DNA from: Candidatus Hydrogenedens sp.
Lineage (GTDB): Bacteria > Hydrogenedentota > Hydrogenedentia > Hydrogenedentales > Hydrogenedentaceae
DNA length: 12,360 nucleotides
Assembly: GCA_035378955.1 (NCBI GenBank)
Contig: DAOSUS010000090.1
Coordinates: forward strand, 1-12,360
Reading direction: 5' to 3'
The position numbers and the translations under genes are program-made. The notes beneath the pieces are model-generated. The model was given only the letters and a program-made list of their open reading frames with translations, was not told where the DNA came from and did no database searches. This document shows positions 1 through 6,941 of the stretch, one piece after another (the stretch's first letter is position 1; every line of letters begins with the position of its first letter).

Positions 1-333
1 AGCCTCAAACCCAAGAATACTTCTGATTGTAAAACTTCATTTCTATTTTCCCTTCCTTATCAATATATATTGAATCCTCCTTATATAATTAAGGGCATTT
101 ATTGTAATAAAGTGAAGCTTTATGCAACCCCTTGTAGAGGACTTAAATTCTCTTATTGGAAAATAGAAGAATATCCAAATTTAAGGCCAACTAATAATAA
201 GTTAGCGATATATATGAATAAATGGATCGGAGATGGTATTCATGTTCCACTCGATAAATATGGTTTATCAGTGGATGCAGTATTTACAAATAGAGCATTA
301 GTAGTTGAACCTTTTGTTAATCGAGATTTCTGA
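1..333 (+). CDS. C-terminal fragment of a probable secreted protein with an InlB-type (Flg_new_2-like) repeat
   Basis: The frame is open from the first base to a TGA at 331-333 and leaves 110 residues, so this is the end of a gene that starts outside the window. An internal TTG at 70 could be mistaken for a start, but the open frame runs through it. Fragment residues 37-53 read KVKLYATPCRGLKFSYW and residues 90-95 read SVDAVF. This resembles the spacing of divergent InlB B-repeats, small beta-rich modules of bacterial surface proteins (V-x-L-x-A-x-P-x-x-G-x-x-F-x-x-W, then V-x-A-x-F). The resemblance was judged by eye. The rest is unrecognised, and no sorting signal or membrane anchor is visible at the C-terminus. 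That this is coding is fairly likely; the repeat assignment is tentative. Confidence 0.55.
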   Translation, partial: SLKPKNTSDCKTSFLFSLPYQYILNPPYIIKGIYCNKVKLYATPCRGLKFSYWKIEEYPNLRPTNNKLAIYMNKWIGDGIHVPLDKYGLSVDAVFTNRALVVEPFVNRDF

Positions 334-710
334 ATAAAGGTTAAATTTTTAATTATTGTAATACAGAGGGGGTTTTGAGGGAAAATGAAACGAAAGAGAG
401 CGGGAGTGGTATTAATAATATCGGTAAGTAATAGCGAGATAATAAACTTTAATAAGAGGAGATAAAAAAGAGGAAAAAAGAACAAAAAATCAATAAGAAA
501 AAACTCAATTATTGGTTATAGAAAAGATATTTTTCTTTCCCAAAGCGATTTTTCCTCTCCAAAAACGGTATAATCATTTTGTCGTCTATCCAAAAACCTA
601 AAAATCCTATTTGTTCAGAGGTCTCAAAGAAATAAAAAAATGTTTGAATAAAAAAAATAAGATAAGTCTATTTGAAATTTGAAATTTGTTTTGGTATAAT
701 TTTTAAGCGT
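334..710. other. AT-rich intergenic region before the tRNA genes
   Basis: This stretch holds no convincing gene. An ATG at 385 preceded by GAGGG opens a 26-codon frame ending in TAA at 463-465 (MKRKRAGVVLIISV...). Its basic start and short hydrophobic run vaguely recall the N-terminus of a pilin-like protein, but it stops at once. A TATAAT at 569-574 lacks a good -35 partner. A weak all-A/T hairpin (AGAAAA/TTTTCT) lies near 520-537 and is not a convincing terminator. The only clear signal is the tRNA promoter at the right end. Confidence 0.6.
672..700 (+). promoter_or_regulatory. Sigma-70 promoter of the tRNA-Phe/tRNA-Thr unit
   Basis: A -35 box TTGAAA (672-677) is separated by 17 bp from a perfect -10 box TATAAT (695-700). 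The -10 is preceded by TGG (692-694), so it also has an extended -10 element. Transcription would start near 706-708, just before the mature tRNA-Phe 5' end at 711. The heptamer TTTGAAA occurs twice in tandem (671-684), but only the first copy has the correct spacing. Confidence 0.8.
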
Positions 711-786
<76 letters not shown>

Positions 787-795
787 TTTTATTCC

Positions 796-860
796 ATGCT
801 GGAAATGGGAAGAGAATTAACCAATGTGAGAGAAATTGCTTACATTGTGGTATGCTGGAA
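796..860 (+). repeat. Short direct repeat ATGCTGGAA spanning the tRNA-Thr 5' end
   Basis: ATGCTGGAA occurs at 796-804 in the tRNA spacer and again at 852-860, where its last seven bases are the 5' acceptor strand of tRNA-Thr. The spacer copy also forms a small perfect hairpin TTCCA-TGC-TGGAA (792-804). It may be chance or a remnant of a tRNA duplication. The spacer copy could also pair with the tRNA-Thr 3' acceptor strand in the precursor. Confidence 0.35.
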
Positions 861-929
861 TAGCTCAGTCGGTAGAGCGGGTCACTCGTAATGACCAGGT
901 CCGGGGTTCGATTCCCCGTTCCAGCTCCA
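854..929 (+). tRNA. tRNA-Thr (anticodon CGT)
   Basis: This is a complete 76-nt cloverleaf. The acceptor stem GCTGGAA pairs perfectly with TTCCAGC (919-925). The anticodon stem GGTCA/TGACC encloses the loop CTCGTAA, giving anticodon CGT at 887-889, which reads ACG threonine codons. The T-arm CGGGG-TTCGATT-CCCCG is intact. The CCA end is encoded at 927-929 and the discriminator base is T926. No separate promoter is evident in the 67-bp spacer, so it probably depends on the tRNA-Phe promoter. No clear intrinsic terminator follows; the downstream DNA is A/T-rich without a GC hairpin. Confidence 0.97.
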
Positions 930-1016
930 TTTTATATAACCTTTCCTGAATATTCTATAATAAAATGAATTGTCGAAATATCAATTAAAAATATTTTTTA
1001 ACAGAATATTTAAAAG

Positions 1017-1046
1017 TTGAAAAAAACTATTCCATATAAGTATAAT
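1017..1046 (+). promoter_or_regulatory. Sigma-70 promoter of the HTH-receiver regulator gene
   Basis: TTGAAA (1017-1022), an 18-bp spacer and TATAAT (1041-1046) form a near-consensus promoter. The predicted start near 1053 gives a 5' leader of about 42 nt before the ATG at 1095, with AGGA at 1085-1088 as ribosome binding site. The rest of the 930-1094 gap is A/T-rich with no other recognisable signal. Confidence 0.65.
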
Positions 1047-1094
1047 TTATAAAATTTTCAATAAAATCAATCAAAACAAAGGATAGGAAATAAT

Positions 1095-1673
1095 ATGGAA
1101 TCAAGACTTTCTTACAGCACATCCGATGTAGCAAAGTATTGTCATGTTACAGCAGATACAATTCGTAAATGGGCAGAAGCCGGTAAAATACGGGTGTTTA
1201 AGACACCAGGTGGACATCGCCGAATTCGTCGTGATGATTTACTTCGTTTTCTGCGTGAAAATAACATGCCTATACATGAAGATTTAGGAAATGCGGGTGT
1301 AAAAATATTGGTGGTGGATGATGAGAAGGCGGTTATTTCTGTTATTCGTCGGTTTTTGGAAAGGGCACAGACGCCGTTCCAAATTGAAATGGCAATGGAT
1401 GGATTTGATGCGGGACAGATGGTTGCAACATTTCAGCCGGATATTATCTTTCTTGATTTGAGATTGCCAGGTTTGGACGGTTTTGAAGTTACTCGTAGAA
1501 TTAAAACAAATCCAGAAACTTCGCATATTCATATTATAGCAATGACAGGCTATTATCAAGGGGAAGTAGCCAATCGCGTGCTGGAATTAGGTGCCGCTAT
1601 TTTGTTGCAGAAGCCTTTTACACCGGATGACCTTCGCAAGGCACTTGCGAAAGTAGGGGTGGATGTCAGTTAA
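1095..1673 (+). CDS. Response regulator with N-terminal excisionase/MerR-type HTH and C-terminal receiver domain
   Basis: The 192-residue protein joins two domains in the reverse of the usual response-regulator order. Residues 5-57 form an excisionase/MerR-type winged helix-turn-helix (STSDVAKYCHVTADTIRKW, then the wing KTPGGHRRIRR at 36-46). Residues 69-188 form a CheY-like receiver with the acidic pair D75-D76, phosphoacceptor D121 in FLDLRLPG, T151 and K173 in the KPF motif, so it should be phosphorylatable. It probably acts as a cytoplasmic transcription factor gated by phosphorylation. No histidine kinase is nearby, so it is an orphan here. The ATG at 1095 has AGGA 6 bp upstream and its own promoter. 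gpmI follows 102 bp downstream on the same strand. The targets cannot be read from the sequence. Confidence 0.9.
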   Translation: MESRLSYSTSDVAKYCHVTADTIRKWAEAGKIRVFKTPGGHRRIRRDDLLRFLRENNMPIHEDLGNAGVKILVVDDEKAVISVIRRFLERAQTPFQIEMAMDGFDAGQMVATFQPDIIFLDLRLPGLDGFEVTRRIKTNPETSHIHIIAMTGYYQGEVANRVLELGAAILLQKPFTPDDLRKALAKVGVDVS

Positions 1674-1775
1674 TTTTTTCGACCGTTCAATATTATAATT
1701 GTCACTTTATCTTTAATTCTTGTTCTGGGACTTTTTTTGATTTTAATAATGTTTTAAGGTAAAAAGGATTTTATT

Positions 1776-3398
1776 ATGCAAGTTCATGCTTTAGAAAAAT
1801 TAGATAATTATAAAATGTATTCGGGTCCTCTGGTTTTGGTGATTATGGATGGAATAGGTATAGGGAAACGAGATGAGAGTGATGGTGTTTATCTGGCAAA
1901 TACACCGATGTTGGATACATTATTTGAAGAGCCGTTGTTTGCAAAATTAAAGGCACATGGGACAGCGGTAGGTCAGCCAAGTGATGAGGATATGGGGAAT
2001 TCAGAAGTGGGACATAACGCATTAGGAGCAGGTCGTGTTTTTGCACAAGGGGCACGGCTTGTAAATGAAGCCATAGCAGAGGGGCGAATTTATCAGGGTA
2101 AGGCATGGCAAAGTATCATGGAGCGGGTCCGTAATGGAGGAACTTTACATTTTATTGGTTTGTTATCCGATGGGAATGTGCATAGTCATATAAATCAGTT
2201 GTTGGCAATCATAAAGCATTGTGCAGAAGAACGCGTTCCGAAGGTGCGTGTACATATATTGACGGATGGACGGGATGTGGCGGAACGAAGTGCTCTGGTA
2301 TATATAGAGCAATTGGAACAGGTATTGGCAGAGTGCAATCAGAATGGACTAGATTATTGTATTGCATCCGGTGGTGGCAGAATGATAGTAACAATGGACC
2401 GATATGAAGCAGATTGGCGTATTGTAGAACGCGGTTGGAAAGCCCATGTTTTAGGAGAGGGGAAACAGTTTTCATCAGCAAAAGAAGCCGTTGAATATTA
2501 TTATCAAGACCCAACTGTAAACGACCAATTTTTAGGTGAGTTTGTAATTGTTAAGAATGGTAAGCCAATAGGAACGATTGAGGATGGGGACGCAGTAATT
2601 TTCTTTAATTTTCGTGGCGACCGTGCAATAGAATTGTCGCGTGCCTTTGAAGAAGATAATTTCCCTTATTTTGACCGTAAGCGACGGCCTAATGTTTTTT
2701 ATGCAGGTATGATGCAATATGACGGAGATAAGTTTATCCCGAAGAATTTTTTAGTGGAACCGCCATTGATTGAAGGGACTATTAGCGAATATCTTTGTGC
2801 TTCGGGGGTAAAGAGTTATGCAATTTCCGAAACTCAAAAGTTTGGGCATGTAACCTATTTCTGGAATGGGAATAAATCGGGTTATGTAGACCCCAAATTG
2901 GAATTATTTGAGGAAATTACATCAGACCAGGTGCCGTTTCAGCAAAGACCCTGGATGAAGGCGGGAGAGATAACCGATGCGGTATTGAAGCAGATTGAGG
3001 CTGGAGATTATAAATTTATACGATTGAATTTTGCGAATGGTGATATGGTAGGACATACGGGAATAGCCCCTGCGGTTCTTATTGCAGTGGAGACGGTGGA
3101 CTTATGTCTTACACGGATTTATAATGCGGTCAAAGCGGCAGAAGGTATCCTTGTGGTAACGGCAGACCACGGAAATGCTGACTTGCTTTTTACAGAAAAG
3201 AAAGGTAAACGCGAACCGCATGTGGCACATACATTAAATCCTGTTCCATTTATTATTAAGGATTTCTCTCAATCAAATCAGTTCCGTTTAAGCGGTGTAA
3301 AAAATCCCGGATTGAGCAATGTAGCAAGTACACTTTGCAATCTTTTAGGGTTCAAGGCTCCAAAAGAGTATGACCCGTCGTTAATTGAAGTTGTCTAA
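1776..3398 (+). CDS. gpmI: 2,3-bisphosphoglycerate-independent phosphoglycerate mutase (plant-type)
   Basis: This cytoplasmic, Mn-dependent enzyme interconverts 3- and 2-phosphoglycerate in glycolysis and gluconeogenesis. The 540 residues carry the full alkaline-phosphatase-superfamily active site. These are D25 in MDGIGIG, catalytic S76 in DMGNSEVGH, the substrate loops LLSDGNVHSH, LTDGRDV and SGGGRMIVTMDRYEADW, then D423 and H427 in NGDMVGHTG, D464-H465 in TADHGNAD, and H485 in HVAHTLNP. It is longer than the usual bacterial enzyme of about 510 residues. Segments such as GAGRVFAQGARLV, FGHVTYFWNGN and the last 25 residues, ending DPSLIEVV, match the plant/trypanosomatid branch as I remember it. 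The ATG at 1776 has AAGGA 7 bp upstream; M14 (1815) is an alternative start. The stop overlaps the convergent ceramidase-like gene by 4 nt. Confidence 0.95.
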   Translation: MQVHALEKLDNYKMYSGPLVLVIMDGIGIGKRDESDGVYLANTPMLDTLFEEPLFAKLKAHGTAVGQPSDEDMGNSEVGHNALGAGRVFAQGARLVNEAIAEGRIYQGKAWQSIMERVRNGGTLHFIGLLSDGNVHSHINQLLAIIKHCAEERVPKVRVHILTDGRDVAERSALVYIEQLEQVLAECNQNGLDYCIASGGGRMIVTMDRYEADWRIVERGWKAHVLGEGKQFSSAKEAVEYYYQDPTVNDQFLGEFVIVKNGKPIGTIEDGDAVIFFNFRGDRAIELSRAFEEDNFPYFDRKRRPNVFYAGMMQYDGDKFIPKNFLVEPPLIEGTISEYLCASGVKSYAISETQKFGHVTYFWNGNKSGYVDPKLELFEEITSDQVPFQQRPWMKAGEITDAVLKQIEAGDYKFIRLNFANGDMVGHTGIAPAVLIAVETVDLCLTRIYNAVKAAEGILVVTADHGNADLLFTEKKGKREPHVAHTLNPVPFIIKDFSQSNQFRLSGVKNPGLSNVASTLCNLLGFKAPKEYDPSLIEVV

Positions 3399-4774
3399 TT
3401 ATTTCCATTATTTCCGTCTTTGAACAATTGTGCTAATAATTTTCGGGAAGTCTGGACGATTTTTATTCCCGCATTGGGTTCCATAAAACTACTACGAGCG
3501 GTTAGTATTTCATATCCTCCTTCGTCAAAGGCTTCTGGGGTCGGACAGTAACCAGTATAACCGTTGGAAATCTCGGAAACCATCGTATATTTTGCAGGTG
3601 AAGATTTTTTAATATCCAGACCCAAACGACAAAATAATTCTGTAGGGTTGCAGACAATGGCTAAATCGCCAATTCTCATGGCAGTAATTTCAACATCCAC
3701 ATTACCTCCTTTACGCTCTTTCATTTCTCTTAATAACTGGATTTCACGCTGATAGATCTCCGATTGTGCAGAGCCTAATCCTGATTTGACCTGATATTTT
3801 TCCTCATCTAAATTTCGAATAGCAATGCGGATAGTTTCAGTAGCGACATCTATTATCATAGTATCTTGATACTTTGTCCACAAAAAAAGTTGATATAATT
3901 TACATGCCAGGGTCTCTCCTATTCGTTTAGACCATTCTGGACCTGATTCGGCGGGTTCTTCTTCTCTTAGATTATTTATCTGCGTTACATCACCACAGGC
4001 ACCATTTAAGAAAACAATAGGAATAGACAGCCCCCATTGCTTTCTTAAAAAATCACGAAGATGGTAAACATAATCAGCGGAATAAAACGAACCACTGAAA
4101 ACAGTTCCATGCAGGGCATAATTAATAACTGCACTTAATAGGGTTCCATCTTCTTTTGTGATAAACATGGCTAATACTTGTGGGTCTACGGGTCCAGCTG
4201 GTGCAACTATCTGTGGATTTTTCCAACCGGGATGAGTTACCACTGTTCCATCTTTCATGTAAAATCGGCGATTAAAGGCTATCCCTTCTTGTTCCCCTTC
4301 TGCGAAGCCTATTTTTGCCTTTGTAAGATTGTTCCATGCAGTCTGGATACCTTCAACTATTTTATTTTCTACCATAGAGCAGTATTCGGGGTCGCGTTCG
4401 GATGAGAAAACATCAACAATAGGTCCTCCATGATGGGTATGTGATGCGGAAATGATAATATTCTGGGGCGGTAAAGGAATTTTTTCTGAAATTTTTGTTC
4501 GAACTCCGGCCACAATATCATCGGGGATAAATAAAGAATCAATAGACACGATGGCAACAGCCGTGTTTGCATTTTTTAAAACCAATGTGTTGAGTTCTAA
4601 TGGGTCATGTGTACCTTTAGAAATTGCTTTATTAAAACCGCCGGGCATTTCTTTGCCGGGTTCCGGGGTAATATCTATAGTAGAAGTTCCTGCAAGAATT
4701 CCCTCTTCTGCATAGAGATAGTTAAAGGATATGCATAACATTACAAAAAAGATAGATATAAAATTTTTAATCAT
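3395..4774 (-). CDS. Exported neutral/alkaline ceramidase-family protein (N-terminal catalytic domain only)
   Basis: The 459-residue protein begins with a signal peptide: K3, a hydrophobic stretch at about residues 5-20 and a probable cleavage after LYA at A22. The mature part matches the neutral/alkaline non-lysosomal ceramidase domain (PF04734 type). It has a start motif GTSTIDITP, zinc-ligand motif SHTHHGG with H112 and H114, FNRR at 167-170, NYALHGT with H222, NGACGDV at 257-263 and a late GYTGYCPTPEAF motif. Characterised ceramidases are about 200 residues longer with a C-terminal immunoglobulin-like domain, which is missing here. Hydrolysis of an N-acyl or related amide bond outside the cytoplasm is plausible, but the ceramide substrate is unproven. 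It is the last gene of the dtd operon, 17 bp after the acetyltransferase gene, with a strong GAGGAGG site. Its stop overlaps the gpmI stop. Confidence 0.85.
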   Translation of the reverse strand: MIKNFISIFFVMLCISFNYLYAEEGILAGTSTIDITPEPGKEMPGGFNKAISKGTHDPLELNTLVLKNANTAVAIVSIDSLFIPDDIVAGVRTKISEKIPLPPQNIIISASHTHHGGPIVDVFSSERDPEYCSMVENKIVEGIQTAWNNLTKAKIGFAEGEQEGIAFNRRFYMKDGTVVTHPGWKNPQIVAPAGPVDPQVLAMFITKEDGTLLSAVINYALHGTVFSGSFYSADYVYHLRDFLRKQWGLSIPIVFLNGACGDVTQINNLREEEPAESGPEWSKRIGETLACKLYQLFLWTKYQDTMIIDVATETIRIAIRNLDEEKYQVKSGLGSAQSEIYQREIQLLREMKERKGGNVDVEITAMRIGDLAIVCNPTELFCRLGLDIKKSSPAKYTMVSEISNGYTGYCPTPEAFDEGGYEILTARSSFMEPNAGIKIVQTSRKLLAQLFKDGNNGNN

Positions 4775-4781
4775 TTTTCGT

Positions 4782-4788
4782 CCTCCTC
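4782..4788 (-). promoter_or_regulatory. Strong Shine-Dalgarno site of the ceramidase-like gene
   Basis: Read on the minus strand this is GAGGAGG, 7 bp before the ATG at 4774. It is the closest match to the anti-Shine-Dalgarno sequence in the window, so this last operon gene may be translated more strongly than the upstream ones. Confidence 0.8.
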
Positions 4789-4791
4789 AGG

Positions 4792-5400
4792 TTAAAATCG
4801 TATTTCAAAACCTACACACAGGTGGGGTTCCTGTGGATGTTTGCTAATAACTTCAAACTCTTGCTGGATATTTGCCCATTCCTCAGGCAGACAACCTCCG
4901 TATAAATAGTCAAGTGCAATTCCTTTTTGTGCGAAGGAATCACTCAGGTCTTTGGGAGGCTTGATGTAAAAGCGATAATATCGTCCAATTTCTTGCATTC
5001 CTAATCGGCGATAAAATCTCTGTGCTTTTCGGTCCTGGCTCCAATATTCTAAACGATGAAACCCCTTTTTAATAGCATCTTGAATAGTAGCATCAACCAA
5101 TTGTTTCCCAATGTTTTTCCCGCTATATTCGGGAAGTCTTCCAAATTCAAGGACATAACCTCCGAGGCTGTCCTTGTTCCAACATAGTTCACCGAGTTCG
5201 TTTTCATATTGCACATCTGTCAATCCGACGATTTTATTATTACAAATAGCGACCAACCGTGTGCTTTGATGCCCTTCGTATGCAGGTCGTTCTTGAATAA
5301 CGAGGTTCCATGCATGTGAAATACTCATAATAATAGCATGCACTTTTAGCCATTCTTCTCTGTCTTCATCGCAATATTCACGAATAATTATTTCTTCCAT
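4792..5400 (-). CDS. GNAT-family N-acetyltransferase
   Basis: The 202-residue protein has the GNAT fold. A beta strand GGYVLEFGRLPEY leads into the acetyl-CoA pyrophosphate loop SGKNIGKQL (93-101, the Q/R-x-x-G-x-G/A-type motif). The following helix and the segment AQRFYRRLGMQEIGR (126-140) form motif B. It should transfer an acetyl group from acetyl-CoA to an amine, but the acceptor cannot be deduced. The extra C-terminal 50 or so residues after the fold look lineage-specific. The gene lies 11 bp downstream of the formyltransferase gene and 17 bp upstream of the ceramidase-like gene, inside one operon. AGGA lies about 9 bp before the ATG. An older possible role, such as modifying a metabolite or a protein N-terminus, is only conjecture. 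Confidence 0.85.
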   Translation of the reverse strand: MEEIIIREYCDEDREEWLKVHAIIMSISHAWNLVIQERPAYEGHQSTRLVAICNNKIVGLTDVQYENELGELCWNKDSLGGYVLEFGRLPEYSGKNIGKQLVDATIQDAIKKGFHRLEYWSQDRKAQRFYRRLGMQEIGRYYRFYIKPPKDLSDSFAQKGIALDYLYGGCLPEEWANIQQEFEVISKHPQEPHLCVGFEIRF

Positions 5401-5411
5401 TTTTATAATTC

Positions 5412-6386
5412 CTATTGTTCTAATGGGTTACATTCCTCTGTTTCTGTATATAATACTTCTCCCGGATAGAGTGTTCCTTTTCGAGGCCAGAGCCACATTA
5501 TGGGAGAAAGGGTAAATGCGGAAAGTAGCGTAACAGAACCTTGGGCCGTTGCAATTTCTGCAGGGAAACGGGCATGGAGAACAGTCCCTGGTTTTGCGGA
5601 TACCTCTTTATCATTAACTTTAACACGGGTTACAAAGACGGTCCTACCTTTGTAGGTAAATCGCGTTATAATGGTTTGGGACAAGGCACGAATTTGACGG
5701 TCAATTTCAATAGCGGGAACATCCCAGTGGATAATAGCGTCGTTCACAGTAGGTTTAGGGTCATAGGAAGCCCAATCAAGATTTTGAGGTTCCCCGTGCA
5801 ATCCTTCTTTTTCAATACGGTCTACGACTTCCAATACCATTGTTTTTGCCATTTCAGAAGCCCGACAATAGACCGAATAAGCAGTGTCTGTGTCGAGAAT
5901 AGGAAAGGACTGCTGTGCGACAATAGCACCGGTATCAATACCCTCATCCATAATATGAAAAGTAACACCGGATTGTTTTTCCCCATGCCGTATTACCGCA
6001 TAGAAAGGGTTAGGACCGCGATGGCGAGGTAATAAAGATGAATGAACATTAATGCAACCAATGTTAGGTATGGATAGTATTGGTTTTTTAAAGATAATAC
6101 CAAAGCCACAGGTAATAATCAGGTCGGGTGATAATTCTTTTATAGGTTTTATCTCTTTTTCATTCATTTTATCAATCCAAAAAACAGGGATATGGTGTTT
6201 TTGGGCAAAACGCAGGATGCTATCATGTCCACCTAAAAAACCTAAAAATAACTGATTGATAAAACGTCGGATACCTTTGGTTTGCCTTCCATTTTGGAGA
6301 ATTCCAATAATCTGGTGCTGACTTTTGATTAGAGGTTCAGCAACACAAACACCTAATTTTCCTGTGCCTGCAATAAGGATACGCAT
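5412..6386 (-). CDS. Methionyl-tRNA formyltransferase-like enzyme (Fmt/ArnA-type formyltransferase)
   Basis: The 324-residue protein uses the 10-formyltetrahydrofolate transferase fold. Catalytic N113 and H115 lie in INVHSSLLPRHRGPNP, and D151 lies in MDEGIDTG. Their spacing equals that of N108, H110 and D146 in E. coli Fmt. A C-terminal domain of Fmt_C type follows from about residue 220 (IHWDVPAIEIDRQIRAL). Formylation of initiator Met-tRNA would fit the adjacent dtd. However, the N-terminus and the GPNP loop differ from canonical Fmt (RGAAP), and the usual SPVK-type segment is not visible, so an amino-sugar or other amine substrate is possible. Its ATG shares a base with the dtd stop (TAATG), implying translational coupling. 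Confidence 0.82.
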   Translation of the reverse strand: MRILIAGTGKLGVCVAEPLIKSQHQIIGILQNGRQTKGIRRFINQLFLGFLGGHDSILRFAQKHHIPVFWIDKMNEKEIKPIKELSPDLIITCGFGIIFKKPILSIPNIGCINVHSSLLPRHRGPNPFYAVIRHGEKQSGVTFHIMDEGIDTGAIVAQQSFPILDTDTAYSVYCRASEMAKTMVLEVVDRIEKEGLHGEPQNLDWASYDPKPTVNDAIIHWDVPAIEIDRQIRALSQTIITRFTYKGRTVFVTRVKVNDKEVSAKPGTVLHARFPAEIATAQGSVTLLSAFTLSPIMWLWPRKGTLYPGEVLYTETEECNPLEQ

Positions 6387-6835
6387 TAGAAAACCTTTTT
6401 CGAATCAACTAATATCGTTACAGGACCATCATTTACCAAGGAGACAAGCATGTGTGCTGCAAATATTCCTGTTTCCACATGGATACCTTTATTACGAACT
6501 ATTTCTATAAATTTTTCATAGTAGGGAATTGCTTTTTCTGGTTTTGCAGAGGTGCTAAAAGAAGGGCGTCTTCCACGACGGCAATCTCCATGCAGGGTAA
6601 ATTGAGAAACGACCAGCATTTCCCCATTAACATCTTCTAAGGATAAATTGAACTTACCTTCTGTATCATTGAATATACGCAAACCGATAATTTTCTCCGC
6701 TGTGTATTGAATATCGGCTTCATTATCCTGTTCATCTACGCCCAGCAAAACAAGAAGACCATGACCAATTTTTCCCACAATCTGATTATCTACCGTTACA
6801 CTTGCATTTAACACTCTCTGAACTACTGCTCGCAT
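6386..6835 (-). CDS. dtd: D-aminoacyl-tRNA deacylase
   Basis: DTD removes D-amino acids, and glycine from tRNA-Ala, when they are wrongly attached to tRNA. It acts as a cytoplasmic dimer in translation proofreading. The 149 residues are the standard length. The family marks are all present: MRAVVQRV start, SQFTLHGD at 77-84 with the active-site T80, GRRPSF at 88-93, and the Gly-cisPro chiral filter G137-P138 in NDGPVTI. The ATG has AAAGGA just upstream (4-bp spacing). It is the first gene of the four-gene minus-strand operon and probably sets its expression. Its stop overlaps the formyltransferase start. Confidence 0.96.
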   Translation of the reverse strand: MRAVVQRVLNASVTVDNQIVGKIGHGLLVLLGVDEQDNEADIQYTAEKIIGLRIFNDTEGKFNLSLEDVNGEMLVVSQFTLHGDCRRGRRPSFSTSAKPEKAIPYYEKFIEIVRNKGIHVETGIFAAHMLVSLVNDGPVTILVDSKKVF

Positions 6836-6941
6836 ATTGTCCTTTCTGAAGAATAATAGTATATTTTTGTTATTATAAAAGAAAACATTAAAAAACGGTT
6901 TAATAATTATATTTAGAATGGATATAAAATAAAAATTGGGT
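6836..6941. promoter_or_regulatory. Divergent promoter region between dtd and the M28-like gene
   Basis: This A/T-rich gap of about 106 bp must drive both the dtd operon and the divergent gene. On the minus strand, TATAAT (6872-6877) and TATACT (6858-6863) are candidate -10 boxes without good -35 partners. On the plus strand, TATAAA (6923-6928) would start transcription only a few bases before the M28-like gene, which lacks a Shine-Dalgarno site. A four-codon frame (ATG at 6918, MDIK, TAA) precedes that gene. ATGGATATA is repeated at 6918-6926 and 6942-6950. Confidence 0.4.

Noticed and set aside
240..485. 81-codon minus-strand frame with a very hydrophobic start
   Set aside because: It begins at a TTG in an A-rich stretch whose complement translates as Phe/Leu by composition, lacks a ribosome binding site and overlaps the end of the left-edge gene.
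1674..1775. Possible separate gpmI promoter (TATAAT at 1694-1699)
   Set aside because: No acceptable -35 box lies 16-18 bp upstream, so it was not listed; a weak promoter cannot be excluded.
5541..6032. 163-codon plus-strand frame antisense to the formyltransferase gene
   Set aside because: No recognisable motif or ribosome binding site, and the opposite strand codes for a well-supported enzyme with all catalytic residues.
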